Below are positions 11,264-23,742 of a stretch of 46,136 bases of DNA, piece by piece. The notes beneath the pieces were generated by a model, which saw only the letters and a list, made by a program, of their open reading frames with translations, searched no databases and was not told the origin of the DNA. Both the position numbers and the translations under genes were made by a program. The stretch's first letter is position 1. Each line of letters begins with the position of its first letter. The DNA comes from Oppiella nova (taxonomy: Eukaryota; Arthropoda; Arachnida; Sarcoptiformes; Oppiidae). The stretch spans positions 1-46,136 of the forward strand of contig CAJPVJ010000072.1 of assembly GCA_905397405.1 (NCBI GenBank). The letters are read 5' to 3'.

Positions 11264-14200
11264 TCAGAGGTCAGCCTTATTGGTGAAAGTGATTTGTGCG
11301 TATTCTGTGCCCGAATTGCCGCCATTGGTCTTGTGTTGGCGCTGTTGGGCCTGAGGTTTGGCTTTGGATGGCTTAGTGTCTGGTTTTACGAAGTCTAAGT
11401 TGGCGTAAACTAATTCGTGATTCTCTACCTTCCCCTACAGTTCCAAACAAACAATCAGTTCATTAGACAACCAATTGGTCTGAAGGTAACCATAACTTTG
11501 GACTCACTTTTTCGGGTTCTTTCTCGGGTTTATCGGTATCTGATTTGATGGGCGCTAAACAGTAGAGACAATAAATGAGTGAAAAGTTTGATATACAAAA
11601 TTGAGTGTAATTTATATAAAAGTTTATACGGAAGTAAAGCCTCACATGAGTCATGCAAATGATAGTCAAAGAGTTTGGAAAGAGTTAAGTATAATATCGG
11701 TGTCTCAACATCGCTGTCGGGATTCAATCGATTGCATTGGAAATATGAAAAGAGTATTGGAAGTAATAATTAACATTTAAATCTGACTTTTAATGATTAA
11801 TAATTTATTTGATTTTAAGTAATATCTGGAAAAATACAAATTTAATGATTATTTAACAAATGATTTGATTCGCGAATTAGAAGCACTAAGATTTCTCCAA
11901 ATATTTTTGATATTTTCATTAAAAAACACGGGAATGAGTTAAAAATGACCACAAAATAAATTATCGTAAAAAATTAAATAAAAAAACTAAAACTATTAAG
12001 TAATTACTGAGCAATCAATTAATTAATTAATAATTAATACAAGTAAAAGGAAACTAAGATCTTCTTTGTCTTCGGGGAATAGCTTTTAATTTGAGATATT
12101 CTTTGGAAATGACGCGAAAAAAATCTTCAACTTTTAAAATCTTGTTGTTCTATACCTCGAGCCTCGGCTTTGCTCTCGTCGTCGGCCTTCTCTTTGGCCA
12201 GTTTTCGGCGCTTTATTACTAACATCGTTACCAAAGTTAACGCCAAAAGCATTATTAACACTATTAATCCAATTGTAATCATTATCGCCGCTGAGACCGG
12301 AGAGTTCACCTGATCATTGGGGCCATTAATAATCCAATTATTATATTCATTATAAACAACTATTTCTCAAATAATTACCTTTAATTTAATGATACTCTGT
12401 GTGACTCCTCTAGAATTCTCGACAAACAGTGTGTAATCTCTTTCGTCACTAAGATCTGTGTTTGCAATGGAAAGGATAGCCTTAAAACAGGTGGGTTTAG
12501 GCCAAGAGCTGTGTTTGTCCATTGCGATCAGGGGTCGGGCCTTATGTCTCATCGATTTGGAAATATTATTCTCGGGAATCAAATGATTTCTATCGTGTTG
12601 TCCATCATTTCTATTAAAGACAATTTAGTTAATCACTAGTCAATTAGGGAACATATGAGTCAATAAAAAGCATTATTACTTGATATCGACTCTCATAGAG
12701 CCGTATTGCCAGTAGACCTGTGAGGGCGTGGGATCACTGCAGAAGGCCTGCTCCACATCAGTGTCTTTGCCACTATAGCCATACGCTGTGTTCTTCTTTT
12801 GGATGATCGCCGGTCGGCCCATAATATCGACAATTATTTTAGCGCTTCTGACGATTAACTCTTTGTTTGTAATTCTGTTGTGATTTAATGCTTCGCAATA
12901 ATAATGACCTGAAGTGAGAGTCATATTTATATTAGACATCATCCAAACGAAAGCACAAATTGAATTCATTAGTTTATACCCTCGTCGTGATAAGTGGCGT
13001 TAGAAATGACTAATTCGTTGGCATTGTTCTCATCATTGGGACGATTTCGGACCTGATCTGTGATGGGATTGATGTGAAACCACATGATTTTGGGTCTGGG
13101 ATTGCCCTCATAATTGCAAAACAGTCGAAGCGATTCTCCCAATTCAACGGACTGTTGCGGGTCTGAGGAGCTCACAAGTGTCGGCTCGACTGTGGGTTCA
13201 AAGGGATCGACAATTAGTACACGAAAAACAAGACAAAGTGTGACAACACATACATAAGACATCTAAAGTGATCTGTTCCTCATTGGAGGCGCCGTATTCG
13301 TTGCGAGCGCTGCACTCAAACACCGCTCTATCCATACGTTTAGTCACACTATCAATGATCAGAGAGTTGGAGCGGTATTCAGTCCGGAATTGATGGTTCG
13401 GATCTGTTTTGAAGCAATTATTTCATATATAAATAAACCAAACCATTCAAGCGTTCAAACCGCACAATATTAGGCAAAGGGTTAATACCTAAAGCTTTCC
13501 AAACGGCGTTCGTTGGAGGGTTGGAGTCGACGAGACAATCGACACGCAAACTGTTGCCTTCATTTATAGTGTAGATCTTCTGAGGGACAGTCACTTGTGG
13601 CGCGTCTGAAACGGGTTTCACATCATTAGATTCATTGGATTCAATTGCTTTAATGGTATTTTAATATGACTTACACAACACATTAATGCGGGCCGAAGTG
13701 TTTTGAGACACCGTTTGATGGATGGATAGACAGCTTAACGTCGAGTTGCGATGCATTCGTTTGAAGATATAACTCAAAACAGATGTCACTTTAGGGGAGT
13801 CGCCAGTGACTGAATCGATGTTAGTTCGCGACTGATAAACAAAACCAAATATTGCCATAAATAAGACAATCAAATATCATAAATAAGCTTTGCTTACATG
13901 TGTTGTCACATTTTCACCGTCAATATACCACTCCATACGAGGCGCAGGATTTCCGTTTTGAGAGATACACTCGACTTCATTGCTTCTGTCGGACAACAAA
14001 TTCAGACGATTTGATTCCTATGGGAAATATAATACATGTAGTAATTAAACACTTTTATTATAAACAACTCAAAACATACCACTTTCTGCAAGAAGGGGGG
14101 ACTGGGAGCCACGAGAACAACCACTTTGACGGGCTCTGAGCTCAGACCCATTACAGTGAGTGATGGTTGGGTGACCTGACACTGCCATTCGCCCTCATCT

Positions 14201-14578
14201 AGAGCTGTGTCCAAATTGAAGATACGAAGGGAACAATCGCCTGAAAGTTATAATAAATAAACAGAATTTAATACAATTCTCAAATTGTATTGACACTAGA
14301 GATTGAAATGATACCATTAGAGGGTTGTCTATCAAACTTGTATTTGCTGGCAATACTGGTCTGGACTTTATTGTTCTTGAGCCAAAGACATTCTCCCTGC
14401 AAATGCCGAACAACACACGGAAGGTCCAAATCTTGACCTTTTGTTTGTGACAAAACAAATAGCAAATGATAAGCGGCTTATTTGGGAACAATCTGTTGAC
14501 ACAAACTGATGGCCGACTATACTATACCTCTGAGTCTCTGATAAGTGCCTTCCGGACGCCTCTCGAACCGTTGTGTGG
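11264..14578 (-). CDS. Five-Ig-domain adhesion receptor with ITIM/ITSM-like tail; first exon(s) missing
   Basis: Single-pass Ig-superfamily cell-surface receptor. Exons in coding order: 14578-14528, 14437-14315, 14240-14080, 14017-13898, 13831-13675, 13605-13444, 13403-13254, 13189-12980, 12908-12680, 12610-12379, 12309-12156, 11554-11508, 11434-11264 (TGA 11266-11264). All phases agree, giving about 655 codons. Ig1 opens QRFERRPEGTYQRLRGQDL and has LPCVV, CLWLKNN and DEGEWQCQV; Ig2 has VECIS and MEWYIDG; Ig3 follows the typical linker VLYAPQVTVP and has VDCLV and FECSARNEYG; Ig4 has LFCNYEGNPRP and DEGHYYCEALN; Ig5 has the block ending YTLFVENSRGV. A membrane helix (about 23 residues, IMITIGLIVLIMLLALTLV...) is followed by the basic stop-transfer KRRK and a tail of about 80 residues with LVYANL and TEYAQI. 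Five Ig domains plus one helix matches nephrin/IRRE-type (Kirre, Roughest) receptors, although the Ig1 sequence is divergent. The signal-peptide exon, ending in phase 1, lies somewhere above 14578. Confidence 0.92.
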
Positions 14579-15686
14579 CTGTGAAAGACAAACAAACAAT
14601 TGATTCACTTTTTGCTTCATTTTAATCGCAAATTAAAACATTAGTTTCGAAAATAAGTCTAAAATAACATCATTTGGACAAACAGTGGGGGCATTGAAGG
14701 GAAACACGTTTACAATACGGGAATAATAACAGACAAAGCCATATATATGACAGCAATAATGAGATCAAATAAATCCTAATTCAAGAGAAATTCAATTTCT
14801 TTGAAACAAACCTCATATCGAGTGCATCGGTTGGAAACAAAATGTTTGGACAAAAAATGCTTGAAATAATAATTAGAGTGAAGCCTATCCTATTCTATCA
14901 TATGCTGCCATAAGACTCACGTAAACAAATAGATGACAATTAAGGATAATAGGATTGCATTCAAGAAATTAGTTTATTTTTTGGTGACTTTGAAAAAAGT
15001 AATAAAAATCATTTTTTCATCATTAGATTGAATGTCAACACAATTACTGGAAACTTGAGGTCAAATAAGTCATGACAAAAGAATTCAACACAAAAGTCAA
15101 AAGCGTTTAAATGATATTTTATTTGAAACAATAAACTAACAAAACAGATAAATTTGAGACAAAATATTGCTTTTATTAAAACTCTTTTGACTAAATGAGT
15201 AATTCATTGAAAAAGTAATTAATTAATTACGGAATGTTTGAAACGACAGACGAATACATGTATTCATATAAATGACACCAGAATTGAAGGAAAAGACATT
15301 TACAGAAAGAGTAGTAATGATTGCATTGATTGCACGGAAACCACATGAAAATTGACTCAAGTATCTGAAAACAATCGCAAATGTAATAACATTTTGAAAA
15401 ACGATCGGCAATTGAACAACAGTTGTAAATGCTTTGAAGGCATCAGTTATTTTAAAGTCAAATTAAAATGACTGAACGGAACAAGAAATTAGTTTTTAAA
15501 AGAATAATCACTTCTTTAAAGACTATAATTACAAACAAATCCAAAACTGAAACACAAGAGATCCAGACTCTCTAGCGACTCTCGAAGCGTTTACTTAAGT
15601 ATTCACATAACGTTTAGTTCAGATTGAATAACATATTATTCAGATATTCAGAATGCTAAAAGAACACATCCAAACGGTAACGTAAC

Positions 15687-16798
15687 AGTTTTTCAATTCA
15701 AGCGTTTCATTACATGTGATTCAATGATTCAATTGGTATTAAAAATTCAAAATTAAATAAGTTTTCCAAAGAATTAAATACAGTTGGCATTCAAAATGCA
15801 TTTGATTTCAGTCTAATGTTTCGGAAATAAGCGCATAATATAATTGATTAAAACTGGATATGAAATCCTATATTCATTCACAGTTAGGGTTCCTATTGTA
15901 CTGTATGTGAGTTGGTATGCAAAAAGTGTGTCCAACTATAATGAAGTAAACCATTAAAGCGTTAAATCATTTATTATAGGATTGTATGAATAATTTTTTG
16001 TGAGAAGATATTTAACTCATTGTGAAAAATACAATCAATAATAAAAAGTTGAAAAAATTTGATTTAAAATTGAATAAAAATAAAGAGAAAATTAATTTTT
16101 ACGAAATAAATGGAGAAATTCGTGCGAAAAGTAGAATATATTTTACATGATATTAAATTTGGGCAAAACTTTTTGAAATCTAGGTCTGAGAGATCGCTGA
16201 GAGCTTCGCAAATGAATTCATAAGTGTATTGCAAATCAAGTCTAACTTATTGTATAATAAGTCTATAAGTCTTACGATTTTCTTGTGTAGGTTTGCCATT
16301 GCATTGAGTTTTTCAATTCAAGCGTTTCATTACATGTGATTCAATGATTCAATTGATATTAAAAATTCAAAATTAAATAAGTTTTCCAAAGAATTAAATA
16401 CAGTTGGCATTCAAAATGCATTTGATTTTAGTCTAATGTTTCGGAAATAAGCGCATAATATAATTGATTAAAACTGGATATGAAATCCTATATACATTCA
16501 CAGTTAGGGTTCCTATTGTACTGTATGTGAGTTGGTATGCAAAAAGTGTGTCCAAATATAATGAAGTAAACCATTAAAGCGTTAAATCATTTATTATAGG
16601 ATTGTATGAATAATTTTTTGTGAGAAGATATTTAACTCATTGTGAAAAATACAATCAATAATAAAAAGTCGAAAAAATTTGATTTAAAATTGAATAAAAA
16701 TAAAGAGAAAATTAATTTTTACGAAATAAATGGAGAAATTCGTGCGAAAAGTAGAATATATTTTACATGATATTAAATTTGGGCAAAACTTTTTGAAA
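15687..16798. repeat. Direct duplication of a 492-nt unit
   Basis: 15687-16178 and 16307-16798 are direct repeats of equal length (492 nt) with about five substitutions and no indel that I can see, separated by 128 unique nt; the period is 620 nt. They are AT-rich and have no coding frame. A real recent duplication and an assembly duplication of two alleles both fit. Confidence 0.93.
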
Positions 16799-18165
16799 AA
16801 GTGTTAAAATTAGAAAATACTAGACATTCGTGACCAACGAATTGGGGTTTAAATAATAAATGTATGAAATGTATGCAAACAAACACACTTGTGTTTTGCG
16901 TTCAATAAATATACCTGTTAAATAAGTCTAAATATAATGCAATATGAATTTGAATTATTTACGGACTAAAAAATATAATTTATAGTGAACTTCAAATTGA
17001 GGTCCAGAAAGAGGCAAACTTGAAAAGTGAGTTAAAAATATAGTATTTATGTTATGATAATAAAAACTAAAGCCAATGGATATATATATTTATACATTTA
17101 CAGTATACTATGGTATAAAAACCTCTTTTTTAAGCGTTAGACCTAATAATAAAACACATAATAATTGATAAGAGAATTGAGTTGCGAATCCCTAATAAAA
17201 TGAAAATTATATTATATTTTAAATATAATAACAATTAGATTAGACAGTGATGTATATATGAACGGATCAAATGGCAGTAGTGTTTGATAGACACACCAAA
17301 AGTCAATGTCTTAATTCACATTCAATTTAAAGCCCATTTAAAAATCAACAGGTTTTCCAATTGTATCTAAAAATAAATGTTTTCGATTGCATTGCAATAA
17401 AAATGGATTTAATGGTTAATCAGTTATCAAGTTTATCGTCAGTTTATAAGTTATAAGTCATATAAATGTAAATCATTGGAAACCATGCGTTCACTCCAAA
17501 CACAACTCATGTCTAACTCTCTTGTAATGGATTCACCAAAAAATGCCGCTTTTCAGCCAAAATGTCAGATAATGTTTGAAATGTTATTAAAGTTTGAAAA
17601 TTTAAATTTCTAAATCACTTTTGAAACCAGTCAATTGGTTAAATGTAATTTCATTACCAATTCATTTTATTTCATTCCTGATAAACAGTGTCTCAAACAC
17701 ATAAACCTAAAAACTTAATATTAAATATTGTAATATAAACTTTAAATTATTAAAAGGGTATATAATAGTTATTAATACGTGAATTACACACTGGTGTTTT
17801 AGGGCCTGTTATTGTAATTGTATGTTTATTTACATACTTAAAAGCGTGTTTCTCAAATTAACGTTATATTTCGTTTTGTTGTGTAAAGAAACGATACACT
17901 GTTTTATCGGATTTTGAAAAATACAGCAAAAAAGACAAATAAAATGTTTAGGGATCCGAAAAATGTTGAATTATTTGAAGTGAAAAATCTATTTGAATTG
18001 TAAGACAAGACAATTGACTGACAAACGAATGGTTACACAAAACAGATAAACAAATCTCTCGTTAAATGAAATAAAAGATCAAACGATAACTCATACAAAA
18101 TAACTCATACAAAATTACCGGTATAACTTATTTTTCCTAAACATTCGTTTCTCTAATTTTTATAG

Positions 18166-18420
18166 AAATTTAAAATTAAAACAAAAATAATAAAAGGGCA
18201 ACAAAAAATACATGAGCTCTAGATATCCATCAAATAACTGAATGTATTTGAATGTAAACCCGAAACAAATATTCATGTATTAAACAAATACAAAAATTTA
18301 AAATTAAAACAAAAATAATAAAAGGGCAACAAAAAATACATGAGCTCTAGATATCCATCAAATAACTGAATGTATTTGAATGTAAACCCGAAACAAATAT
18401 TCATGTATTAAACAAATACA
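18166..18420. repeat. 127-nt perfect tandem duplication with 1-nt spacer (B)
   Basis: 18166-18292 and 18294-18420 are identical by eye over exactly 127 nt, with a single base between them. The flanking bases differ on both sides, so the match length is exact. Confidence 0.94.
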
Positions 18421-21400
18421 GTATATTATAAACTCGACCGACGAGTGGGTCATCGATAAGCTCTTCATTGAAATGCAAAAGCATTTGATTTTTTGAATCC
18501 AAAATTGTGTATTGAAATGAATGGGGAATACGGATAGGATAGCAGTGGTGGCAACCAATGTCTCATTAGTTGTTTCATTTGTTTGGCTATAGGAGTGACA
18601 GCACCTAAAACACAGCCTAATGTGCGCTCCAATAAGTTTGAAACAAACTTTTCAACAAAAACAGGAAATGATTTAATGTTTGCGTTTGGACTCAGCGTCT
18701 AATTGTAATCCAAAAATCGGTGTTATTTTGAAAAAGAAAAGTATAAAATAAAATTCAAGTCAATTTAAACCCCAATTGTGCGTTAATTGTCGTCACTTTG
18801 CAAACAGACAAACGCTAATAAAGTCGACAATTAATCGCATAATTAATTAATTCAGAGATAATAAGCGATTCTTTGGAAACGAGACGACAATTCCTCTTCC
18901 GGTTACAAAAATGAGACAAAAATGAGACGAAAACACGATATTTTAAAACGAAATTTGCCTTAAAATGAGTCAAATTGTGTACATATTTGAAAGAAATGTA
19001 AACTATTATAAAAGCAAAACCCAAATGAATAGCCATTGGATGCAAATGCCTATTGAAAAAAAACTATATTATTATTATGTTAGAAGTATGTCATGAAATA
19101 GTTTTGGTAATAAACTCGGCACACAATGCATTAAAATACATGAAAACTTATATACAGGTATAATACTTGATATCACGAATGCATCAAACTTAAGGCTTTC
19201 TTTCGCTTATTATTGTTATTAAAGTCTATTAAAATAAAAATATTTAAATTAAACATATTTATGAATTTCATTGAAACGCGAAACTATTTTTAGTTCAATA
19301 TATCATCGATTAAAGCGGTAATCGTATGCAATGTATTCAATGGCATTGCATTTGAATTGAATGAAATGAGAACTGGAATTCAAATGCAATGATATAATGG
19401 TTCGGAAATATGTTTACATTCACTATTAGCTTAAGATCTTACAAAAAACACTACAACAAGTATACAATTATTCAAAATATCAAGAAAATCATGAGTCATA
19501 CGAGTGATGAATAACTTATGAAATGGTTGTGAAATGCTAACCATACATATATTCAATTCAATTATAATTAGATAGAAAAGTGTTGCAAACAATTGTTGAT
19601 TATAATTGAATTTGTAAGCATAGCTCGCATTCCTAATAATTCACGACTAATTGTAAGCAAAAGTGAAATCAGGATTTAAGCGTTAATTTCATAGGAATTA
19701 AGACAAAATATTAATTGAAAAAATAATGTAATAATTAATGTCTGCCCACGATTTGAGACTAAATGTTATGAATTAGTTGGAAATCACTGCTAAATAGGAA
19801 AGAGATATGAATATATTGTTTGAGGATTGCGTGAGAAAAGCCTTTACATAATAAACGTATTTCTCTTTTAAAGACAAGTTTAGCTTATTTTCCATAATTT
19901 TCCTCTAATTATGACAAAATAAAAGAGAAAAACAAGTTTTTGTTAAACATATAACTCTGACATTAATTCGAGAATTTAATTATAATTATAAAAATCTAAT
20001 CAAGAATTGGGACTAAAAACTAAAAATATTTCGAAACACAAAAAGCAGTCATATTTGGGAAACATATGTAACCGACGGTTAGGGGACAGACATGGACTCA
20101 AAAGAGACATTCATTGATGATTGTCATGACATTGACTGAGGAAGTGCTGACACCAACAAAAGACTTCCCGTTTGGATCAACTCGAGTGACGGATATTATG
20201 AGCGCATCGATGGAAACAACTGAATGAATGGCTATTCAATGCATATACTAGTCATCGACGACTCGTATTATACAACAACTTATGTAATACCACTTCAATG
20301 CATGTCATCGATAGACCAGACATCGCACCCTATGTTTGACATTCAATACAATTGTATTCAATGGAAAACAATTCAATTTAGAAATGCCAATGATTTAGAG
20401 GGCATTACTTGTATGGACTCATGGATTCAATGGCAGCGAAAGTCATTTAACGATAAATAATGTTATTTTGTAAACCATTATAAAGCTATTAAATGTAAAA
20501 CTATATTTACTGAAACCCATAACACATCATATAATTCACTTAACTATTATAATGTGCTCAAAAAACAGTAATTTAATTGAAATTTCGTGAATTGAGCAAA
20601 AATTAATTATCATCTAAAGAACAAACTTTAATTTTGTGCCACTTTTTATGGCTTCAACTTTTAATAACTATATAAAAATGTTTTATCTAAAAATATTATT
20701 TCATAAATTCTCTTTTATAATGATTGGAAAATTAAAAAAGGTTTATCGCAATTATTAAGAAATTAAAAAAATTCATAAATGAATGCATAATTTCGATCAC
20801 TTATTGATAGTAACGGTTGAGCCGTCGGTCGCCTCTAATTGCAAACAAGTCTCACAAATGAGAAACACGTTTGGGTTATAACACAACACAACACAACGGC
20901 TGTTGTGTCCACACAATCGCATCCATTCATTATAACCGTCTGTTCATTGCATAACAGTTTTTATAATAAAAATGAGTTTTGCATTTTACAAAATTTAAAT
21001 TTTTGTTCCCTAATATTCAAACTATTTGACATCAATTCCTAATTGAAGTTCATTTATCAAACTTTTCTAAAGTCCTAAACCCAAACCCAAACCCCAGTAC
21101 CTATTGAACGCCAGTTTTGTTTTGGCAGCACTTTATCATAGAAATGATTATTTTCTATCTATTTTTAATTTATTTTTTATCGTTACAAAAGTGATGGAAA
21201 ATGAGATGAAAAATGTACGCAAAAAATATGATTAAAAATTATAATTAATAGAAAACAATTAATAAGATGTGATAAAAAATGGGTTGAAAAGTGTGTTTGG
21301 ATTACAAGAAAGAGTAGAAAAGTTTTGTAAAAGAAGTTAATAATAATAATAAGAGACAACTCATGGAAGATATAAATCAAGTGTTGGCTCAGAAATGAAT

Positions 21401-22797
21401 GATTGAATTGTTTGAAACAATTGAGCGATAATTAGATTTTTGAGTTTCAAACAGATTCTTAACTTTGAACTACTTTTCAGAAGAAATGCATTCAATGTTT
21501 CATTCAATTATTAATTGCATTGCAATGAAGGCATCAAAACGTGAAGTACAGCACATATGCAAAACAAATAAGTTTTTATACAAATACAAATACCCGTAAT
21601 GTATATAATTTGCATTCAAACTACACTCATAATTGGATTCACGAATCAAAGCAATTAATCAATAATAGCAACAAATATAATACAAACTCATAAACGCTAA
21701 GCAATTGTCTATTGTGTTAACGCCGACACACAACCAATCCATAAACTTATGTTTCAATTAAAGTCTAACTATAATATTGAGGACATTATTGTCGATCAAT
21801 TCAAATATAGAAATAATAAACATTAAATTAATTCAATTTAAAAATAAACTCACTCAACATAATATAGCAACAAATAATTAGCAGAAAAAGTGACACAAAA
21901 ACACTAATTAGATATAAAGTAATAAGAAATAGATTAAATAGTTTTAGTCTTTTTGCCAAAAAAGCAATTATTGAGTAAAACATTTGATAAAATGGCATAA
22001 AATGTAAGACAAGTCAATGCATAACGCGTTTTGTCTAACGATTTAACAAAAATTCAAATATAATTCAAGTGTTTTTGGCTTAAAAGCAATCGTAAAAACT
22101 ATTATATAATAAGTTTAATAAGAAATAACAGTTTTTGCAAGTATTTAGTGGTTTTGTGTTTGAAATGGCATTTGCATTGAATTCAATGCAGACATGCATT
22201 TGGAGTCTAAACTCAATGCAAAGTTTGAGTCAAAGAAATAAAAAAGTTTTTTATGACTTCAAGAAGTATTGAAGAAATAGCGGTTCAGGGGATAAATGGG
22301 TCACAAAATTGTGTTTAAATATTAAATAACATTAATTTGTGTTATGTTTGACTCAACACAAGACTCAATCATATTTATAAATCATTCATCGATTTCTCAT
22401 TAATTACACAAAACTAATAATGAGACACTTTTTGTCACCAAATTATCATTCAATTCAATGTCAATAAACAAAAGACATTATAAATTAAAAGCTTATATTT
22501 TTTCCTGTCAATACATTTCTATACGTTTAGTCATTCATTAATTAATTTCAGAAAAGTATTTATTATTTATCATAAAACCATTGAAAGACTTGAAGTTTCT
22601 TTGAATTTGCTTTTCTCTCAACAAAACAAATATAACTTATGTTTCGCTTAAGACATGAATGAAAGCCACAATTAAATGAAAACAATATACAGTATAAGGA
22701 AAAAAGAGATTAAAGATTATTATAATTTAAAACATATAACTATTTATTAAATAAAAGTTAAGAAACATTAAAAACAGAAAAATGTTTTGTTTGAAAG

Positions 22798-23052
22798 ACA
22801 CAAACCTTGAGTTGGATTAATGGTAATGGATATGAATATCACTAAAAGTGACCACAAATTAGCGTTAACTACAGTATAATGCTTTGATTTGACATCCATT
22901 GCCCACATTATCACCACTTCTTGTAACACAAACCTTGAGTTGGATTAATGGTAATGGATATGAATATCACTAAAAGTGACCACAAATTAGCGTTAACTAC
23001 AGTATAATGCTTTGATTTGACATCCATTGCCCACATTATCACCACTTCTTGT
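22798..23052. repeat. 127-nt perfect tandem duplication with 1-nt spacer (C)
   Basis: 22798-22924 and 22926-23052 are identical by eye over exactly 127 nt, with one A between them. The flanking bases differ on both sides (G versus A on the left, A versus C on the right). Confidence 0.94.
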
Positions 23053-23559
23053 CGTCCTTTTGATTATCAGTTAATAATATTAAGTCCTTTTCGTGGCAAA
23101 CAATACCAACAAAAAACTTTTGCCAATCGATGGGTAATTCAATAACAAATGAATTGCGAAAATATGCACAGATTTGCAGTCAATAATACATACGTTAAGT
23201 AAAAATGAGATTCAATTGAAAAAAGTGTCTAAAAATCATAAAATAATTGGTGTCTTAAGTATAGGATTACAGTTAAAAGTAAAACACAATTAAAAGCAAA
23301 TAATAAGCGATGAAATGGTCATCAAATGATCACATTTTGGTCATCGAAATGGTGTGGAAGTGATAGGTCGTGGTGTCTGTTGTGTCCATTCATCACATTA
23401 TGGCTGACATCAGAAAAACACTAATTATTTGAAAAGAGCCTCAAAATAGCCATTGAGAGGACACAGCCATACATAGCATGCATTGAATGCATTCAAATGG
23501 CAATCAACTGTCAAAATGCCTGTTTGTGTGCACAGACTCTCCAATGGGCTAACCCTATA

Positions 23560-23700
23560 GGATAATAGCGGTACGAACGCAGGCAACGTCACCAATGCCT
23601 TCAGTGAGCACTACAGTGGGTGCGCATGCGCTGCACACCGGGTCGTAGTACGACACGCACAGCCTCACAGCCCCTCCACAGCGAACTCTACCGGTAGTCT
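23560..23700. promoter_or_regulatory. GC-rich island with NRF1/Ewg-like palindrome
   Basis: About 140 nt with far more G+C and CpG than its surroundings. It contains TGCGCATGCGCT (23621-23632), which fits the NRF1/Erect-wing core palindrome except for its last base. Such sites usually mark core promoters. The nearest gene that needs a promoter on this side is the minus-strand Ig receptor, whose upstream exon is not found, so this could be its promoter about 9 kb upstream. The minus strand also has a 60-codon open frame across the island (23737-23555) with several Cys residues and no recognised family. Confidence 0.35.
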
Positions 23701-23706
23701 CGGATA

Positions 23707-23742
23707 TAACATAACATACCTTAACATACCTTAACATACCTT
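23707..23742. repeat. Short TAACATACCT tandem repeat
   Basis: Three and a half copies of the decamer TAACATACCT, the first of them shortened, next to the GC-rich island. Confidence 0.85.

Larger units (their letters stand above)
14579..23544. other. 9 kb AT-rich stretch, possibly first intron of the Ig receptor
   Basis: No exon can be supported on either strand. The first exon found for the Ig gene begins with a split codon, so at least one upstream exon exists; this stretch would then be its first intron. One weak candidate on the minus strand near 19030 reads MAIHLGFAFIIVYIS, hydrophobic like a signal peptide, but it lacks a convincing donor in the needed phase. The stretch holds three duplications (15687, 18166, 22798) and a short AACAC pentamer run near 20882. 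Confidence 0.4.

Noticed and set aside
13900-14139. Plus-strand 79-codon frame
   Set aside because: Antisense shadow of two exons of the Ig receptor.
18815-19045. Minus-strand frame with MAIHLGFAFIIVYIS, considered as the signal-peptide exon of the Ig receptor
   Set aside because: No strong donor in the phase-1 position needed to join the exon at 14578, and the rest of the frame is low complexity.
10773-23052. The three 127-nt duplications read as a real minisatellite family or CRISPR-like array
   Set aside because: The three units are unrelated to each other, each occurs only twice, and the fixed length points to assembly k-mer overlap. The organism is a eukaryote.
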